Origin: Alkalihalobacillus alcalophilus ATCC 27647 = CGMCC 1.3604
GTDB lineage: Bacteria; Bacillota; Bacilli; Bacillales; Bacillaceae_D
Direction: 5' to 3'
Assembly: GCF_000292245.2 (NCBI RefSeq)
Contig: NZ_ALPT02000011.1
Coordinates: forward strand, 1 to 64,000
Length of the DNA: 64,000 nt
Shown here: piece after piece, positions 1-8,302 of the stretch
Layout: each line of letters begins with the position of its first letter
Position numbering within the stretch: position 1 is the first letter of the stretch
Translations under genes and position numbers: made by a program
The notes under the pieces: generated by a model
Seen by the model: only the letters and a program-made list of their open reading frames with translations
The model's database searches: none
What the model was told of the DNA's origin: nothing

Positions 1-180
1 GCTTTGACGGAATTACGGTGCGTATTATCTGGAATACGTAATGAAATAGACGCGTTGAACGAATTACGGTGCGTATTATCTGGAATACGTAATGAAATAG
101 ACGCGTTGAACGAATTACGGTGCGTATTATCTGGAATACGTAATGTCATTGCCGCTTTGAACGAATTATGGTGCGAATAA
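1..180 (+). repeat. 51-bp tandem repeat, open as a 17-residue peptide repeat
   Basis: Two near-identical 51-bp units lie at 10-60 and 61-111, a diverged third at 112-162, and a partial fourth is broken off at 163-180. The period is a multiple of three, and the + strand is open in one frame from the window edge to a TAA at 178-180. Each unit encodes ELRCVLSGIRNEIDALN. Each unit also carries an imperfect dyad (ATTACG...CGTAAT), so it may be a spreading DNA repeat rather than coding. The left end lies outside the window. No start codon or ribosome site is visible. Confidence 0.85.
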
Positions 181-430
181 CTAGTGACGCAAATTAACAG
201 TACGTGACTTCAACAAATGATATTGCAAATAAAAAAGCTACTCAAAAGCTCTTGATGAACTTTTAAGCAGCATACATATTCCAGCACTTAATTCTAATCC
301 TTTAGTTTCATTTCCCATTAAAAAAGTCATCATCATGTCCTTCGAAAACATAACCAAGGGTCACAATAATAACATGAGAAAAATCTATGGAAAGCTCTTA
401 CCTTTATTCACAGCTGATAATTTGCTCTAG

Positions 431-748
431 TCAAATAGGCGTATTTGATACAACATCCTTACTTTTTTTATAAAGAAAAACCGTTAACAATAGTTGACTC
501 AAAATGATTAGGAAAATCGCTAGTGTTGCTCCACCAAAAAACAAAAGAGGATCCTTTTGAAACGAGTAAAAGAACCAAATTACTACAAGCAAAACATTTA
601 CAACAAAGTTAAACAGAGCAGTATGAAAAAGATAGGGAAATAATTTCTTGTTTGTCTCAATTCTTTTGGCACCTAAGTGATAACTGACGAAAAATGAAAT
701 CAAATAACCAAGGACAAAAGCGAAATAAGCTAAATCAATAGCTGTCAT
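431..748 (-). CDS. Small four-helix membrane protein, unknown
   Basis: This encodes 105 residues, almost all hydrophobic, with about four predicted membrane segments (roughly residues 6-24, 38-60, 66-90 and the tail before a KKSKD end). A GGGGGA ribosome site lies 8 bases before the ATG. I do not recognise the family. It stands alone; the 340 bases upstream (749-1089) hold only the terminator of the next gene and AT-rich sequence. The cell membrane is its likely location; no function can be assigned. Confidence 0.6.
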   Translation of the reverse strand: MTAIDLAYFAFVLGYLISFFVSYHLGAKRIETNKKLFPYLFHTALFNFVVNVLLVVIWFFYSFQKDPLLFFGGATLAIFLIILSQLLLTVFLYKKSKDVVSNTPI

Positions 749-1040
749 TTTGAATTCCCCCTTATTATGCTCCTTTTTTATTTACTTGTTTTGAAGACTT
801 GTACAGAATGAAAGTTTATAAATTACTTCTCCATCCATAGGTTTTTCACCTGCTTCTCTATGAATATATCTCTTCTACAAACTACTTAATCTCTATTAAG
901 CTTATGAACGTTTTGCGATAATCATGAGTGATTTCCATTAACTTATCAACATGAAAGACTTATTTTATAACCAGCCTGTTCCTTGACAATGTATTTCCCT
1001 CAACAATTAGTGAGCCTAATGGAAATAACTTAAAGTAGAT

Positions 1041-1080
1041 AAAAAAGCCGAATCTAAAAAACATTAGACTCGACTGCTTG
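1041..1080 (-). terminator. Intrinsic terminator of the 1090-1554 GNAT gene
   Basis: On the minus strand an imperfect stem (AGTCGAGTCTA pairing with TAGATTCGGCT) is followed by TTTTTT, ten bases after the stop of the acetyltransferase gene. Confidence 0.7.
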
Positions 1081-1089
1081 TTATCACAC

Positions 1090-1554
1090 TTATTCAGGCA
1101 ATTGTTTCACCATTTTGACAATTTCTGCTTCATACTGCAAATGTTCATAAAATTGAACCGCTCTTTCATTGCCTGTAAAGACATCCAAGACAATTTGCTT
1201 AAACCCTTTATCTTTTGCCCATTCTTCAGCAGTATTCATTAACTTTTTTCCGACACCTTTTCCTTCTCCTTGAGTAGAAACGGCAACAGAGGAGACATAG
1301 CCTTGAACTTTTCCAGTAAAATAATCTTCACTTGATCCAAGTTCAATATACCCCATCAATTCCCCATTATTTTCTTCCGCCACAAATATTTCTGTTTGAG
1401 TAGACCTTGGCTCCAATGACTGTCTTGCAATTTCAAACTGAACCCTTTTCATCTGTTCTTCATCTCGATAGCTCATAAGCTTAAAATCACTAAAGCGGCT
1501 AGATAATTTTAAAATAAACGTTCGATCTGTTTCTTGGTACGGTCTGATTTTCAT
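1090..1554 (-). CDS. GNAT family N-acetyltransferase
   Basis: The protein (154 residues) has the GNAT fold: an acetyl-CoA motif A near residues 88-108 (VSSVAVSTQGEGKGVGKKLM) and a C-terminal 'ERAVQFYEHLQYEAE' segment typical of motif B. The start was moved nine codons inside the longest frame, to the ATG of MKIRPYQ, because AAAGGTGG lies nine bases before it. It probably acetylates a small molecule or amine; the substrate cannot be read. It is monocistronic, with a terminator just downstream. Confidence 0.85.
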   Translation of the reverse strand: MKIRPYQETDRTFILKLSSRFSDFKLMSYRDEEQMKRVQFEIARQSLEPRSTQTEIFVAEENNGELMGYIELGSSEDYFTGKVQGYVSSVAVSTQGEGKGVGKKLMNTAEEWAKDKGFKQIVLDVFTGNERAVQFYEHLQYEAEIVKMVKQLPE

Positions 1555-1764
1555 CCATGTGAGCCACCTTTCATCTGTCATTCTTTAACAAATAAATATT
1601 TCTCGTCTATCTTACCTTATTTAAGGAAGCTCGTTATCATTCTAGAAAAATAATGATAGACAAAAAACGACAGAGCTCAACAGTTCTTGAACAGGTAGCG
1701 TCTGACCTATTTGCTTTTCACAAAACCCCTTCTCCTCAACAAACAACCAAAACAGTTGAACCGT

Positions 1765-2853
1765 TTATCTGTCCAATCTCCCAATATATTCTGCTTGTGG
1801 TCGATAAATCGTATTAAACTCGGCTTGCTCTAACACATGTGTCGTCCAACCGACAATTCGACTGGCTGTAAAAGTTGGTGTAAAAAGCTCGACGTCTAAC
1901 TGGATTGACTTCATAATCGCTGCTGCGTAAAATTCCACATTCGTATACAGAGCTCGACCAGGTTTAAATTCTTCTAATAACCTCACAGCCACTTGTTCCA
2001 CATGAACAGCTAAATCCAATGAAGCATCCTGTCCTTGTGATTGCTGTAACTTTTCTTTTAAAGCAACAGAGCGTGGATCATGTGTTTTATAAACACGATG
2101 ACCAAATCCCATTAATTTTTCACCTTTTGTTAACTTTTCTCTAATAACTTTATCCGCTCTTTCTTTAACAGAAATTTCATCGAGAAGGTCCAAGACTCCC
2201 GATGGAGCTCCACCATGCAATGGTCCTTTCATTGTGCCAATCGCCGAAGTCATTGCTGAAACGAGGTCTGATTCTGTCGATGCCGTCACTCGTGCCGAGA
2301 AAGCTGAAGCATTTAAGCCGTGTTCTAATGTTAATATCATATAAGCTTCAAGTGCTTTTGTGATCGCAACAGATGGTATTTCTCCTGTCAACATATATAA
2401 ATAATTTTCAATATGATTCAAATGTGACAATGGTTCATTGTACTTTGTCCCCTTCATAAAATGGTAACGGTAAGCAATAATAGATGGCACCAGGGCACTG
2501 ATTTGAATCGCCTGATCTAATGTTGGTTTCCACTGAAATTCATTTGTTCCTAATAAAGATATAGTTGTTCGTAATACACTCATCATATCCATATTCCGAG
2601 GTAGGGAACAAATCCATTCCTTTAACTTTGGTGACAGCACACGATCCTGTTTCAACTTTTGTTCTAATTGAATAACCTCATCTTCTATCGGTAACTTAGC
2701 GTACCATAATAAATAAGCAACCTCTTCAAAGCGATAATTGTTTGCTAATTCTTTTGCATCATATCCACGGTAGATTAACTTTCCCTTTTCTCCATCAATA
2801 TCGCTAATTTCGGTTTGTGTAGCAATAACTCCTTTTAAACCTTGATTGAACAT
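1765..2853 (-). CDS. citA: Citrate synthase, CitA type
   Basis: This 362-residue enzyme condenses acetyl-CoA and oxaloacetate to citrate (first TCA step). The catalytic histidines are visible in GPLHGGAP and in GFGHRVYKTHDPRS. The third catalytic position reads NVEFYAA, with Glu where most citrate synthases have Asp (NVDFYSG). From memory, Bacillus subtilis CitA, the minor isozyme, has the same Glu, so this supports a CitA rather than a CitZ assignment. The start is the ATG of MFNQGLKG, preceded by AGGGAGG; a longer frame has 15 more codons without a better site. It is divergent from a LysR gene of CitR size, the arrangement known for citA/citR. Confidence 0.9.
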   Translation of the reverse strand: MFNQGLKGVIATQTEISDIDGEKGKLIYRGYDAKELANNYRFEEVAYLLWYAKLPIEDEVIQLEQKLKQDRVLSPKLKEWICSLPRNMDMMSVLRTTISLLGTNEFQWKPTLDQAIQISALVPSIIAYRYHFMKGTKYNEPLSHLNHIENYLYMLTGEIPSVAITKALEAYMILTLEHGLNASAFSARVTASTESDLVSAMTSAIGTMKGPLHGGAPSGVLDLLDEISVKERADKVIREKLTKGEKLMGFGHRVYKTHDPRSVALKEKLQQSQGQDASLDLAVHVEQVAVRLLEEFKPGRALYTNVEFYAAAIMKSIQLDVELFTPTFTASRIVGWTTHVLEQAEFNTIYRPQAEYIGRLDR

Positions 2854-2931
2854 AATTGATTTCCTCCCTAAATGTGAATAACCCTTCAATAAACTCATTT
2901 TATATCGTATAATCGATTAATAAAATTAAAT

Positions 2932-2964
2932 AATATTAATTAATTTAATTAAAAATATTAATTA
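2932..2964. promoter_or_regulatory. Probable LysR-type operator between citA and citR
   Basis: The very AT-rich divergent spacer holds two direct copies of AATATTAATTA (2932-2942 and 2954-2964), 22 bp or about two helical turns apart. Each contains the T-N11-A/ATTAAT style of half-sites seen in LysR operators. It sits just before the citR ribosome site and upstream of citA, so it could serve autoregulation and citA repression. Confidence 0.5.
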
Positions 2965-2977
2965 TAGGGTGAATTAG

Positions 2978-3856
2978 ATGGAGCTCACTTGGCTACAAAC
3001 CTTTATTACCGCAGCAGAAAACCTTAATTTCAGAAAATCAGCAGAACAACTGTTTATTTCCCAACCATCTGTTACAGTCCATATTAAACAACTGGAAAAA
3101 GAGTTAGGGACGCTTTTATTTGAACGAAATGGAAAGAAGCTAAAGCTTACCGAGGCAGGAAGAAGATATTATCTCCATGCCAAACAGCTCGTTTCAATTT
3201 ATAAAGAGGGCATTTCTGACCTTCAATCATATAATCAAGGTTTTTCCCGTAAGCTAACGATCGCCATTTCTCCATTAATTGCTGATACGATTCTTCCTTA
3301 TGTTTTAAAACAATATGTAAAACATTATCCAGAGGTTGAGATTTCAGTAAAAATTATTGAATCGGTTGATATTGAAAATGCCGTCCTAGAAGAAATAGTT
3401 GATATTGGTTTTTCTTGTTTAGAAAGCTATCATCCACAAATAACGAATCAATTACTTTATGAGGATAAAGTTATTTTTGTCGCACCACATGATGGACAAG
3501 ATTTTGAATCTGCTCTTCCCCTAGATGAAGAGGAACTTTTATTAAATAACTATCTCCTCACCCATCATCACCCTGGCTATTGGAATGAATTAATGAATCA
3601 CATCAAAGTCTTTTACCCTTCTACCAAAACAATGAAGGTTTCACAAATTCATATTACGAAACGGTTTATCGTGGAAGGTTTAGGTGTGTCTTATTTGCCT
3701 GAATCTACTGTTCGCCGTGAGCTCATGGAAGGTCGTTTGCTTGAAGTCGAAACGTATTCCTTTCCTTTACCAACAGCAAAAACCTTTGCTGTGATGAAAT
3801 ATGAACACCAGCAGCAAAGGGATTTTTTATCCTTTGTTTCAAAATACCGTTTTTAA
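2978..3856 (+). CDS. citR: LysR family regulator, CitR-like
   Basis: The protein (292 residues) has an N-terminal winged helix-turn-helix (residues 1-60, ending FERNGKKLKLTEAG) and a C-terminal LysR effector domain. Length matches B. subtilis CitR (about 291), which represses citA, and the gene is divergent from a citA-type gene as in that species. Ribosome site AGGGTGA lies eight bases before the ATG. Identity as CitR rests on context plus size; the effector is not predictable. Confidence 0.8.
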   Translation: MELTWLQTFITAAENLNFRKSAEQLFISQPSVTVHIKQLEKELGTLLFERNGKKLKLTEAGRRYYLHAKQLVSIYKEGISDLQSYNQGFSRKLTIAISPLIADTILPYVLKQYVKHYPEVEISVKIIESVDIENAVLEEIVDIGFSCLESYHPQITNQLLYEDKVIFVAPHDGQDFESALPLDEEELLLNNYLLTHHHPGYWNELMNHIKVFYPSTKTMKVSQIHITKRFIVEGLGVSYLPESTVRRELMEGRLLEVETYSFPLPTAKTFAVMKYEHQQQRDFLSFVSKYRF

Positions 3857-3888
3857 TTCGGAGCGACTTTTACCTTAGCCATTTCCTT

Positions 3889-4503
3889 TTATATATGTAG
3901 ACGAATGAGTTGCAGAAGCTTTTGATAAAAGCCTTGATCATGTGGAACAAACTGCTCAAGGCTTACTTCTTGTTCAATCCTTTCCATCTCTCCATCAACT
4001 GTTCTTTCAAAACCTTCTACTTTTAGATAGTTCTCATTTTTTAAACAAAGGTTTTCAAAATCATCTAAATATGCTCGGTAAACACCTGACACTTCTTCTT
4101 CCTGCAAATCAAAATCGCTCCATGAGCCAGCAAAAGTATAAAGAAAAACGTGAGCTATTTCTTTATCGATAAAATTTTCCTTTGTTGCACAATAATCAAG
4201 AACCCCAAGTGGAATGAGGTCTTCCATTTTGACTTCTATACCAAGCTCTTCATGAACTTCTCGAATTCCATCATTAATTGTTTCTCCTGCCAGCAAATGA
4301 CCGGCGGCCGTAATATCAAATAGCTCCGGGTAATCTTGTTTGAGCTTACTTCTTAATTGAAAATAAATGACCGGTTTGTCCGCTTCTTCACCAACGAACC
4401 AACAATGAAAGGTTTCATGCCAATAACCAAAACGATGCACCTCATCCCGTGACTTGATTCCCACTGGCTCTCGTATATCGTTAAAAACTTGTAAGTATTC
4501 CAT
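3889..4503 (-). CDS. Nudix hydrolase (isopentenyl-diphosphate-isomerase-like branch)
   Basis: The protein (204 residues) hydrolyses a nucleoside diphosphate linked to another moiety, or a related pyrophosphate. A Nudix box is visible near residues 85-107 (AGHLLAGETINDGIREVHEE followed by LGIEV), with the spacer before REVHEELG one residue shorter than the usual pattern. The N-terminus (EYLQVFNDIREPVG...HRFGYWHETFHCWFV) is typical of YfcD/IDI-like Nudix proteins. The start is the ATG of MEYLQ; the longer frame adds 13 codons and AAAGGAG lies about ten bases before the chosen ATG. Convergent with citR, 32 bp apart. Confidence 0.85.
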   Translation of the reverse strand: MEYLQVFNDIREPVGIKSRDEVHRFGYWHETFHCWFVGEEADKPVIYFQLRSKLKQDYPELFDITAAGHLLAGETINDGIREVHEELGIEVKMEDLIPLGVLDYCATKENFIDKEIAHVFLYTFAGSWSDFDLQEEEVSGVYRAYLDDFENLCLKNENYLKVEGFERTVDGEMERIEQEVSLEQFVPHDQGFYQKLLQLIRLHI

Positions 4504-4584
4504 CTCCAAAAAAACTCCTTTTGCTATGTAAACCTTTTTCACTAAAAAATGCTAATTGGAGCGAGTGACATTCCTTTTCCATTA

Positions 4585-5088
4585 TTAAAAAAATCGAATT
4601 CTTTTTTCTAGTTCAGAAGCAAAATGTCGATATTTAATCACTACTTCTCTTATGTTATCATTATGTACAATATGTATTGCGTATGTATCTACTTCACTTT
4701 CTTCAACTTGTCCCGTATACATCTCCTCGAGTTGCTTTTTCGGATTCGTATTACGAGGAATCTGAGCCTCCGCAATCGGAATAAACACGTGACCTTCATC
4801 GCTATCTACTAAAACATCGTTTGTCAAAAAACCTCTCTTAACATTACTCTGTTGGATTTTAACTCCTAAAGGAATTTCATTATCATTAATTAATACTTCT
4901 ACAAACCGAATATTCCCGATTCTACTTTGATTACCTACGGATACGATTTGAACCTGCTTTCCATCCAAATGGATAGGGAGACTAGGTGTAGCAATTAATG
5001 GGGGGCGATTTGCCATGTAAAAAAAGGCTCCTGCTGAAGCTATTAATAAGACAAATAAAATGAATAAAACGTTCTTGCTTTTAAACAA
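4585..5088 (-). CDS. Membrane-anchored exported protein, unknown
   Basis: The protein (167 residues) has one N-terminal membrane segment (residues 7-24) followed by a soluble, probably extracellular, domain rich in beta-strand-forming residues. It begins at TTG; AAGGAGG lies eight bases upstream and no ATG is nearby. There is no lipobox cysteine, so it is an uncleaved anchor or a secreted protein. The family is not recognised. Confidence 0.65.
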   Translation of the reverse strand: MFKSKNVLFILFVLLIASAGAFFYMANRPPLIATPSLPIHLDGKQVQIVSVGNQSRIGNIRFVEVLINDNEIPLGVKIQQSNVKRGFLTNDVLVDSDEGHVFIPIAEAQIPRNTNPKKQLEEMYTGQVEESEVDTYAIHIVHNDNIREVVIKYRHFASELEKRIRFF

Positions 5089-5184
5089 CCACTCTTCCTC
5101 CTTGCATTATGTTAATTGAATTCAATCCCCAATTTGATGCTACAATCATTTAGTTAAAACCCTCTTAGTCAATAAAAGTTATTA

Positions 5185-5727
5185 TTAAGACCAGACTCTT
5201 CTAATAGTAGGACTTTCTTTCTGTATTTCTAGTACAAAAACATCCGGATTACTCAGCTTTTGCCACTGCTCAAAACCAAAGCTTTCATCAAAGTGATTCA
5301 AAATTAATGACAGGGCCCCTCCATGTGTAACGACAACAGCATGATTAACACCCTCGTCCATTATAAGACTTTCAAGAACAGCCATCACTCTTATCGCTGC
5401 TTCGTTATTAGATTCACCGCCTGCAAATTTCAAATCCCTATCATCATATGTATCTCTTAATCTTTCAAACCAGTCAGGCATATCCTGCGTACTTAACACT
5501 CGTTCTCTTAAATTATTTTCGACTTGAATCGTTTTCCCCTCTTGTTCACAAAAAGGTTCAATCGTTTGTAAGGCCCGCTTAAATGGACTAGAAACGACTC
5601 GGTCAATATTCTTATCAGAGAAAAAATCAACTAACATCTTCGCTTGCTCAATACCCACTTCCGTTAGTTCAGCTTCAGGCTCTTGACCAATAGCTGAGCA
5701 ATGACGAACGAGATAGATTTTTTTCAT
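5185..5727 (-). CDS. Histidine phosphatase (phosphoglycerate mutase-like) family protein
   Basis: The protein (180 residues) carries the phosphohistidine motif at its N-terminus (LVRHCSAIG, where RHC replaces the usual RHG), the SSPFKRALQT segment, and the second catalytic histidine in VVVTHGGAL. It is a small cytoplasmic phosphatase with unknown substrate; the replacement of Gly by Cys after the catalytic His is unusual but occurs in this superfamily. Confidence 0.88.
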   Translation of the reverse strand: MKKIYLVRHCSAIGQEPEAELTEVGIEQAKMLVDFFSDKNIDRVVSSPFKRALQTIEPFCEQEGKTIQVENNLRERVLSTQDMPDWFERLRDTYDDRDLKFAGGESNNEAAIRVMAVLESLIMDEGVNHAVVVTHGGALSLILNHFDESFGFEQWQKLSNPDVFVLEIQKESPTIRRVWS

Positions 5728-5912
5728 TTCGGCTCACTCCTTTCCTTTCATAAAACTATAAATCTCAACAATAATGCTCCCCTTTTTGTAACTTTTATTC
5801 ACTACCTTATTATAATGTACCTATCCACCTCACCAAAAGAAAAGAGATAAGATCTCCTACATGAGACCTATCCCTTCTATTCTATCCGATCTATCACTCT
5901 ATAAAAAGTAAA

Positions 5913-6704
5913 TTACTCAAATTTTGATTGTTTAAACTGTTCCTCCATTGCCTTACCAACCTCATCTAACCAAACTTCTTCCTCTTTCGTAAAAAAATTC
6001 GGTACTTGAAACTCAGCCTCAGACATAACAAATTCTACTTCAAATTTTTCAAATTGCTCAAGTAGTGCTTCTTTATCCTCAATGTTTCTTGTCATGATAT
6101 CGGTCATCCGAATTACCACTTGGAATGCTTCGTTAGAATTTGGTGCTACCCCATTTTTCATTAACTCTTTTATCGTTGCCAACACATCAAGCATTTCCAT
6201 ATCGACTGCTTTTTGTTGTTCTTTTGGTAAATTAAAAAACTGTTCAACTAACTCCCTAGGCATATTCTCCTTCATCCACTCTTTTTGCTCTTGTTCATGT
6301 TCCATTTGATATAACAAGGCACTTAAAACGGTCCATGTCACAGGCTTTCCCTCTTTAATTAAAGTTTGTACGTGCTCTACCGCTTCAATTGCCTGATTTA
6401 ATTCATTTCGCTTTTCTGTTAATAGTTGATGCTGCATCGGAAGTGAATTTTCAAGTTTGGCTAAAGCATCCTCATCTTTTCCTAACAACTCTTTAATTTC
6501 TTGAAGGGAATACCCGATAAACTTCAAGGATTGGATTTGTTGCAATTTCGCCAGTTCAACAAGTCCGTATAAGCGGTGTCCTGTTTGATTTTGCTCAGTA
6601 GGTATAAGTAAGCCAATTTCCTCATAAAATCGTAGTGTCCTGACTGTGATCCCTGTTTTACGTCCAAATTCGCTAATCGTATAAGTTGGATTTCCCATAC
6701 TCAT
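5913..6704 (-). CDS. MerR family transcriptional regulator
   Basis: The protein (263 residues) has an N-terminal MerR winged helix (TISEFGRKTGITVRTLRFYE, residues 7-26), a HRLYG wing, and a long helical dimerisation region. The roughly 150-residue C-terminal part is acidic and helical and could sense a ligand; no metal-binding cysteine pattern is present. AAAGGAG lies nine bases before the ATG. Its target is unclear; the small membrane protein gene on the opposite strand (6834) starts 130 bp away and may be controlled from the shared spacer. Confidence 0.85.
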   Translation of the reverse strand: MSMGNPTYTISEFGRKTGITVRTLRFYEEIGLLIPTEQNQTGHRLYGLVELAKLQQIQSLKFIGYSLQEIKELLGKDEDALAKLENSLPMQHQLLTEKRNELNQAIEAVEHVQTLIKEGKPVTWTVLSALLYQMEHEQEQKEWMKENMPRELVEQFFNLPKEQQKAVDMEMLDVLATIKELMKNGVAPNSNEAFQVVIRMTDIMTRNIEDKEALLEQFEKFEVEFVMSEAEFQVPNFFTKEEEVWLDEVGKAMEEQFKQSKFE

Positions 6705-6833
6705 TCCAAATCACTCCTTTGTTAAATCGCACTGCCTGTTGACCAATATATTTCTTACATTACCATGTGACGTTACGGAAGGCACAAGTGCTAATGAACG
6801 ATTTACAAAAAAACTGTGAGAGGGGGCTTTTTC

Positions 6834-7040
6834 TTGAAAAATTTACTTCCAGCCTTATTTATGTATGTAGTCGTCTGTATTATTGCCGTTTTACTTCCCG
6901 CACCAGAAGGGTATAACACTTTCTTTTGGAAATTAATTGTTGGTCAAGTGTATGCAATTCCTGCTTTTATTATCGTCACCATCATTACAGTTTTTGTCAT
7001 TAAGAGTAACAAAGCCGTTACAGACGAGGAAGATGAATAA
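6834..7040 (+). CDS. Small two-helix membrane protein
   Basis: The protein (68 residues) has two hydrophobic segments (about residues 3-20 and 33-56) and an acidic tail (DEEDE). The start is taken as TTG because GAGAGGGGG lies seven bases before it; the longer frame begins at a GTG inside that ribosome site. Divergent from the MerR gene. Unknown function. Confidence 0.6.
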   Translation: MKNLLPALFMYVVVCIIAVLLPAPEGYNTFFWKLIVGQVYAIPAFIIVTIITVFVIKSNKAVTDEEDE

Positions 7041-7043
7041 ACC

Positions 7044-7380
7044 TTAACAAAAACAGATTTGAAGCCTATTTCCATCTAAATCAAATAAGTCAAAAAAAGT
7101 ATTCGCCCCCACTTGAACAATATCAGTAACAATAACATCTTGTTTCCTTAATTGACGATGTACTTTTTCTATGTCACTAAAAAAAGATTGGATAAACTGA
7201 AGCACTCGCTTTAACTTCTCCAACCTCGATTGTAAAGGGAACATGAGAGTTACCCACCTTTAAAATCGCCTAATCGTCCTCGCGATAAATGACGTTAAGC
7301 TTCAGTTTATCTGCATACCAGTTTAGCGAGTTATCTAAATCACTTACCGTCACACAAATCGTATTAATCCGGTCTAACAT
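7044..7380 (-). pseudogene. VOC (glyoxalase-like) protein, broken by a stop and a frameshift
   Basis: Starting at the ATG directly after the TGA of the Nudix gene, the frame reads a normal VOC N-terminus (MLDRINTICVTVSDLDNSLN). An in-frame TAG at 7270-7272 sits where a Trp codon would fit (YREDD*AILKVG). The C-terminal half (SDIEKVHRQLRKQDV ... FDLDGNRLQI) is in another frame, the shift lying in a run of seven T (plus-strand A at 7179-7185). The ending DLDGNRLQI is the typical VOC metal-site strand. Two independent lesions argue for a dead gene. It was probably the last gene of the kinase-GNAT-Nudix cluster. Confidence 0.85.
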
Positions 7381-7836
7381 TCACACCACTCCAACAAAAT
7401 GCTTTTCAAAATATCTTTTTGTTTCCTCATGTGTTAACAAGGCTACTACTTCACTTTTATCGACCAAACGAACGGAACTAATTTCACTATCAATGGGTAC
7501 GAGTGCTTCTTCACCTTTAAACTCAACTAAAAACATCGTCGTCTCTTGTTTCTCAAAGCCTATTTTTCTCTGAATCTCACTTGGAAAGACAAACTCAATT
7601 TTTTCATCAAATGACTTCATGATTTTATAACACTCAGAGCCTGTTTCTTCTTTTAATTCACGTAAAACCTCCTTTTCTAGATTTCCATCCTCTTTCTCTA
7701 CCTTTCCTTTCACAAAATCCCATTCACCTACAATCGCTTCTTTCCCGTTTTTCGTATTGATTTTGGTTTTATGGACGAGTAAAAACTGTTCACCATGATA
7801 GACTATCGCTCCAACTGCTTGTCTAATTTCAGTCAT
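7381..7836 (-). CDS. Nudix hydrolase
   Basis: The protein (151 residues) has a clear Nudix box: GKVEKEDGNLEKEVLRELKE continued by ETGSE at residues 44-68, with the Arg-Glu and Glu-Glu metal ligands present. The family hydrolyses nucleoside diphosphate derivatives; the MTEIRQAVGAIVY start resembles Ap4A-type hydrolases. It follows the GNAT gene by ten bases and directly abuts the dead VOC gene, so it is part of a four-gene operon. Confidence 0.88.
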   Translation of the reverse strand: MTEIRQAVGAIVYHGEQFLLVHKTKINTKNGKEAIVGEWDFVKGKVEKEDGNLEKEVLRELKEETGSECYKIMKSFDEKIEFVFPSEIQRKIGFEKQETTMFLVEFKGEEALVPIDSEISSVRLVDKSEVVALLTHEETKRYFEKHFVGVV

Positions 7837-7846
7837 ATGTTCCTCC

Positions 7847-8302
7847 TCATAGTACCTTTTTGTTAAAATGAGTCATTGAAAATTGCTCAGTTATTACTTG
7901 CTTTCTGACTTCCTTAAATCCATTTTTCTTATAAAAACGTATAGCAGGCTCATTCATTGTTCCTGTTGCAACGCTGATGATCTCAAGTCCGTCCATTTCT
8001 TTCTCAACATAAACAAGAAGTGCCTGGGCAATGCCTTTTTTAAAATGTCTTGGATGTGTAACGAGCTTATGAATGTCGAGCACTCCCCTTGTCCGTTTAC
8101 ATGTAATAAATCCGCAAAGCTCTGCTCTTTGAAAATATCCATAATAGGTTTCCTTTGATTGCTGCAACTGCTCAAGTGTTTCCTGAAGCGGAGGTATTTG
8201 TTTAAAATTAGTGAGCTCAGCTTCAACTTGATAAGCCGCTTTTTGTAACTTCAAAGCCGTTTCCGCCTGGAGTTTATCTTTGAGATCGATTAATTTAATC
8301 AT
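7847..8302 (-). CDS. GNAT family N-acetyltransferase
   Basis: The protein (151 residues) has a GNAT core (LDIHKLVTHPRHFKKGIAQA near residue 90, EPAIRFYKKNGFKEV near residue 120). Its start overlaps the end of the kinase-like gene by eight bases, implying translational coupling. The substrate is unknown. The neighbours (kinase, Nudix, VOC) suggest a small-molecule modification or damage-repair role, but this is inference. Confidence 0.85.
   Translation of the reverse strand: MIKLIDLKDKLQAETALKLQKAAYQVEAELTNFKQIPPLQETLEQLQQSKETYYGYFQRAELCGFITCKRTRGVLDIHKLVTHPRHFKKGIAQALLVYVEKEMDGLEIISVATGTMNEPAIRFYKKNGFKEVRKQVITEQFSMTHFNKKVL

Noticed and set aside
1..180. Possible CRISPR array
   Set aside because: Units are contiguous 51-bp direct repeats with no variable spacers, and no cas genes are near.
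238..351. 37-codon minus-strand ORF (MFSKDMMMTF...)
   Set aside because: No ribosome site before the ATG and no recognised family; likely chance.
7289..7573. + strand ORF opposite the Nudix and VOC region
   Set aside because: Antisense to a clear Nudix box; composition like a shadow.
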